A stretch of DNA of 44,159 nt, taken from contig JAQBOU010000183.1 in NCBI GenBank assembly GCA_028287865.1, forward strand, positions 1 through 44,159, read 5' to 3'. Positions 41,535 to 44,159 of the stretch are shown piece by piece. Position numbers and translations under genes: made by a program. The first letter of the stretch is position 1. Each line of letters starts with the position of its first letter. This DNA is from Mucilaginibacter sp. Its GTDB lineage: Bacteria > Bacteroidota > Bacteroidia > Sphingobacteriales > Sphingobacteriaceae. Under the pieces are notes generated by a model. The model saw only the letters and a program-made list of their open reading frames with translations, did no database searches and was not told the origin of the DNA.

Positions 41535-44159
41535 TTATTCAACTTTAAGCTCTTCAGTTTTCCCCTTTAGCATAGCCTCAAAAGGTATATAATGTTTGGC
41601 CACTTTTTCAAATAATACCTGCGGCACAAAAGGCTTGGTTAAATATTCGCACATGCCGGCCGAAAAAGCCTTGGTATGGGTTTCTGGCATAGCATCAGCA
41701 GTAAGCGCTATTATAGGTATTTGCGGGTTTGCTTTCCTGATGATCCTGGTAGCCTCAAACCCATCCATACCAGGCATTTGAAGATCCATTATTATCAGGT
41801 CGTAATTGTAATTTTTAGCCATTTCAATAGCAAGTGCGCCGCTTATCGCTTCGTCAGCTTCAACCTGCCACTTTTTAAGAAATTTTGAAGCGATCAATAA
41901 ATTCATTTTATTATCATCAACCAACAATATACGCATGCCTGAAAGATCAGCGGATAAATTAGCTGTAAAAGCAGGATGTAATACCTGATTTTCTTTCTTC
42001 TGTTCGTGTGCAGCGATGTTAAACGAAATAGAGAAGGTAAATTCTGTTCCTTTTCCGGGTTCACTTATAACGTAAATAGTGCTTTTATGAAGTTCAATAA
42101 GCCGCTTTGTTATGGCAAGCCCCAAACCTGTACCTCCATAGTTATTGTCTGATGTTTGTGTTTCCTGCTCAAAAGGGTCAAATATTATCGACAGATTTTT
42201 GGCGGCAATACCTATTCCTGTATCAGCAACTGTAAATTTAATTGTAACCTTGCTATTGTCACTTTTTTCTTTATCAAGCTTAATAGTTACTTTGCCGGCA
42301 TGCGTAAATTTAATTGCATTGCTTAAAAGGTTGTTTAATATCTGTCCAAGCCTTATCTGGTCGCCAATCAGGTATCCCGGTATGGAATCATCAATTGCCA
42401 ATTCAATATTTAAGTCTTTCTCTGATGCTTTAGCATAAAATGACTGTTTGATCTTTTGCGTAAGATGATAAATATTAAATGGTATTTTATTGAGTTCCAG
42501 TTTGCCTGCTTCTATTTTGTTATAATCTAAAATGTCATTTATGATGGCGAGCAGATTCTCTCCCGAAAATTTCAGGGTGTTCAGGTATTCTAACTGATCG
42601 GGTTTTGGGTCTTCGCTCAATAACAAATTAGTGGTGCCAATAACCGCATTCATAGGTGTCCGTATCTCATGGCTCATGATGGATAAGAATTCAGACTTAA
42701 AGTGTGATGATTTCTCGGCCTGTTCCTTGGCAGAAATCAGCTCCTGCGTTTTCTTTTGTCGTTCGGTTATATCTTCTCCAATCCCCGTAACTTCTTTAAT
42801 TCTTCCGTTTTCATCATAACTTATGGTGTTTTGCCAGCTGATGATCCGTTGCTCGCCGTTCCGGCATATAACGGGGTTAATAAATTGAGCTTCGAAAGTA
42901 TCATTTACGAACCAGCCGGTTAACAGGCCTCTGAAGTTTTCAGGCAAAAAATCCAGCCAGTTTAACCCTAATATTTCGTCTTGTTTATATCCAAGCAAGT
43001 CAGCCATGCATTCATTGCAAAAAATAACATTCCCCTTTTTATCAACTGATATAGCAGGCAATTTAATGGTTTCCAATACCAGCTTGTATTTGTTTTCAGT
43101 TCTTTCAAAGTCTATTTCGGCTTGCTTACGTTCAGTAACATCCTGTATTGTGCCAATGATTTTTCGTACCGTGCCATCGTCGCGCCTGATCAGTTTCCCA
43201 ACTATTATACTTAAATACTTAATGTTGCCCTTTGCTGTGATGATCCGGTATTCGTAAGATGTATTGGTGATATTTGAAATGTCTTTTAAACGCTGTTTCA
43301 GTATGTGCCTGTCATTCGGATGGGTGTATTTTATTAATAGCTTAACCAAATTATCTTCGTTGGTTGGCTTTTGCTCAATTTCAAAAATGTTATTAATTTC
43401 TTCGGACCATGCAAGCTTATTTAAGATGATATCCCACTTCCAGTTGCCAATTTTTGCAATAACCTGGGCTTCCAGTAATTCTGCCTGGCTTACTTTTATA
43501 ATTTTTTCTGACAACTTTGTTTCAGTTATATCCTGCAAAACACCAAAAATACGTTTAGGGTTACTCTCATCATCAGTGATCACATCTCCCTTTAAAACTT
43601 TAATATATTTTAAATTGCCGTTAGGGGTAATTAACTTATGTACATGTTGTTTTGAATCGTCATTATGGATATTTGAAAAGTATTTGAAAGCAGCCAGGCG
43701 GTCGTTTGGATGTATCATACTCAAATAATAATCAAACTTGCCTATATTCTCCGGGATACTGTTAATTTCTAATATAGTATATAAATTATCTGACCAGTAT
43801 ACCTCATCGGTCTTATAATCAAACCACCAGTTGCCTGTTTTGGCAATGGCCTGCGCTTCAAGCAATAAAATCTCGTTTTCTTTTAAAGCATCAGCATATT
43901 TTTTTTGCTCGGATATGTCGGTTAAGGATGCTGAAATACGGGAAGTATAATTTCCGTAACGGTCATACAAAGGTGCCATCTTAACTAAAAACCAACGGCC
44001 GCTTACGTCAGACTGGTATTGCATGGAGTTCGACTGCTTATTTTCTATTACATAATCCAATAGGTCATCGAACTTTTTTGCTTTTTCATAACCCAAAACG
44101 TCGCTTACGCTTTTCCCAACAAACAACTTTGGATCCATTGCTATACCGTGCAAATCACT
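41535..44159 (-). CDS. Hybrid histidine kinase with at least four PAS domains (5' end outside window)
   Basis: The frame stays open to the window edge, so the N-terminus is missing; residue numbers below count from the TTG at 44153. Four PAS/PAC units follow each other (about 1-90, 97-215, 227-345, 351-468), the first truncated. Then come HisKA with H495 (SHEIRTPMN), HATPase_c with N612 (NNLLSNAIKF), DTGIGI (644-649) and GGTGLGL (673-679), and a receiver domain with phospho-acceptor D790 (IIMDLQMPGMDG) and K840. No membrane segment is seen in the part present. It is a cytosolic-type multistep phosphorelay kinase with unknown signal. No Hpt domain follows the receiver, so a separate Hpt protein is needed for onward transfer. 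Confidence 0.9.
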   Translation of the reverse strand, partial: SDLHGIAMDPKLFVGKSVSDVLGYEKAKKFDDLLDYVIENKQSNSMQYQSDVSGRWFLVKMAPLYDRYGNYTSRISASLTDISEQKKYADALKENEILLLEAQAIAKTGNWWFDYKTDEVYWSDNLYTILEINSIPENIGKFDYYLSMIHPNDRLAAFKYFSNIHNDDSKQHVHKLITPNGNLKYIKVLKGDVITDDESNPKRIFGVLQDITETKLSEKIIKVSQAELLEAQVIAKIGNWKWDIILNKLAWSEEINNIFEIEQKPTNEDNLVKLLIKYTHPNDRHILKQRLKDISNITNTSYEYRIITAKGNIKYLSIIVGKLIRRDDGTVRKIIGTIQDVTERKQAEIDFERTENKYKLVLETIKLPAISVDKKGNVIFCNECMADLLGYKQDEILGLNWLDFLPENFRGLLTGWFVNDTFEAQFINPVICRNGEQRIISWQNTISYDENGRIKEVTGIGEDITERQKKTQELISAKEQAEKSSHFKSEFLSIMSHEIRTPMNAVIGTTNLLLSEDPKPDQLEYLNTLKFSGENLLAIINDILDYNKIEAGKLELNKIPFNIYHLTQKIKQSFYAKASEKDLNIELAIDDSIPGYLIGDQIRLGQILNNLLSNAIKFTHAGKVTIKLDKEKSDNSKVTIKFTVADTGIGIAAKNLSIIFDPFEQETQTSDNNYGGTGLGLAITKRLIELHKSTIYVISEPGKGTEFTFSISFNIAAHEQKKENQVLHPAFTANLSADLSGMRILLVDDNKMNLLIASKFLKKWQVEADEAISGALAIEMAKNYNYDLIIMDLQMPGMDGFEATRIIRKANPQIPIIALTADAMPETHTKAFSAGMCEYLTKPFVPQVLFEKVAKHYIPFEAMLKGKTEELKVE

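Overview
This AT-rich stretch reads as chromosome of a Bacteroidetes bacterium, most likely Sphingobacteriaceae (Mucilaginibacter/Pedobacter-like). That placement is an inference from several signs. Shine-Dalgarno sites are largely absent. Several genes have TAnnTTTG-type -7 boxes. Rho carries a long acidic insertion. A separate-gene ADP-heptose pathway is followed by a DUF4254 gene and a GT9 transferase. Kdo and heptose genes point to an LPS-bearing Gram-negative. I see no rRNA, tRNA, CRISPR array, intact IS element or prophage. Layout: 1-7200 is a loosely packed surface-polysaccharide block (end of an unidentified gene, a TylF-like methyltransferase-fold protein, a 2OG-Fe(II) oxygenase, a rhamnosyltransferase-like GT2, an SDR epimerase, a Wzi-type outer-membrane protein) separated by long AT-rich spacers, one holding a possible gene relic. 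7300-8900 has dprA and, convergent to it, sixA. 9058-14503 is a tight six-gene minus-strand operon: a PHP-active but polymerase-dead-looking PolX, then rfaE1, gmhA, rfaE2, DUF4254 and a GT9 heptosyltransferase-like gene. sppA follows with its own terminator, divergent from folK and a lone Hpt gene. 17405-20086 holds purS, pssA and rho. pyrF, a DnaQ/GIY-YIG nuclease, yidC-pyrG, kdsB, a deoxynucleoside kinase and trpS fill 20500-29852. 29890-33692 is a plus-strand run in which two plsC paralogues flank a small anchored protein and a GT-C-like membrane protein, ending in gatC. After a MacB/LolD-type ATPase comes the accessory-looking part: a Cys-rich double-glycine-leader peptide, an unidentified 204-aa protein and a GH19 chitinase-like protein, all on the minus strand. 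A PduO adenosyltransferase, DUF2795 and lmo0937-type small proteins, ispD, queA, a MacB-type permease and a multi-PAS hybrid histidine kinase cut off by the window edge complete the window. How the genes work together: gmhA, rfaE1 and rfaE2 supply three steps toward ADP-heptose, and the GT9 enzyme probably uses the product. The heptose phosphatase (GmhB) and epimerase (HldD) are not in this window. kdsB makes CMP-Kdo for the same LPS core, and pyrG makes the CTP that KdsB, PssA and IspD all consume. pssA and the plsC pair make phospholipid, and yidC and sppA handle membrane proteins and peptides. The strongest candidates for something new are the double-glycine peptide at 34606-34791 and the dense cluster of six perfect short hairpins at 27737-27985.
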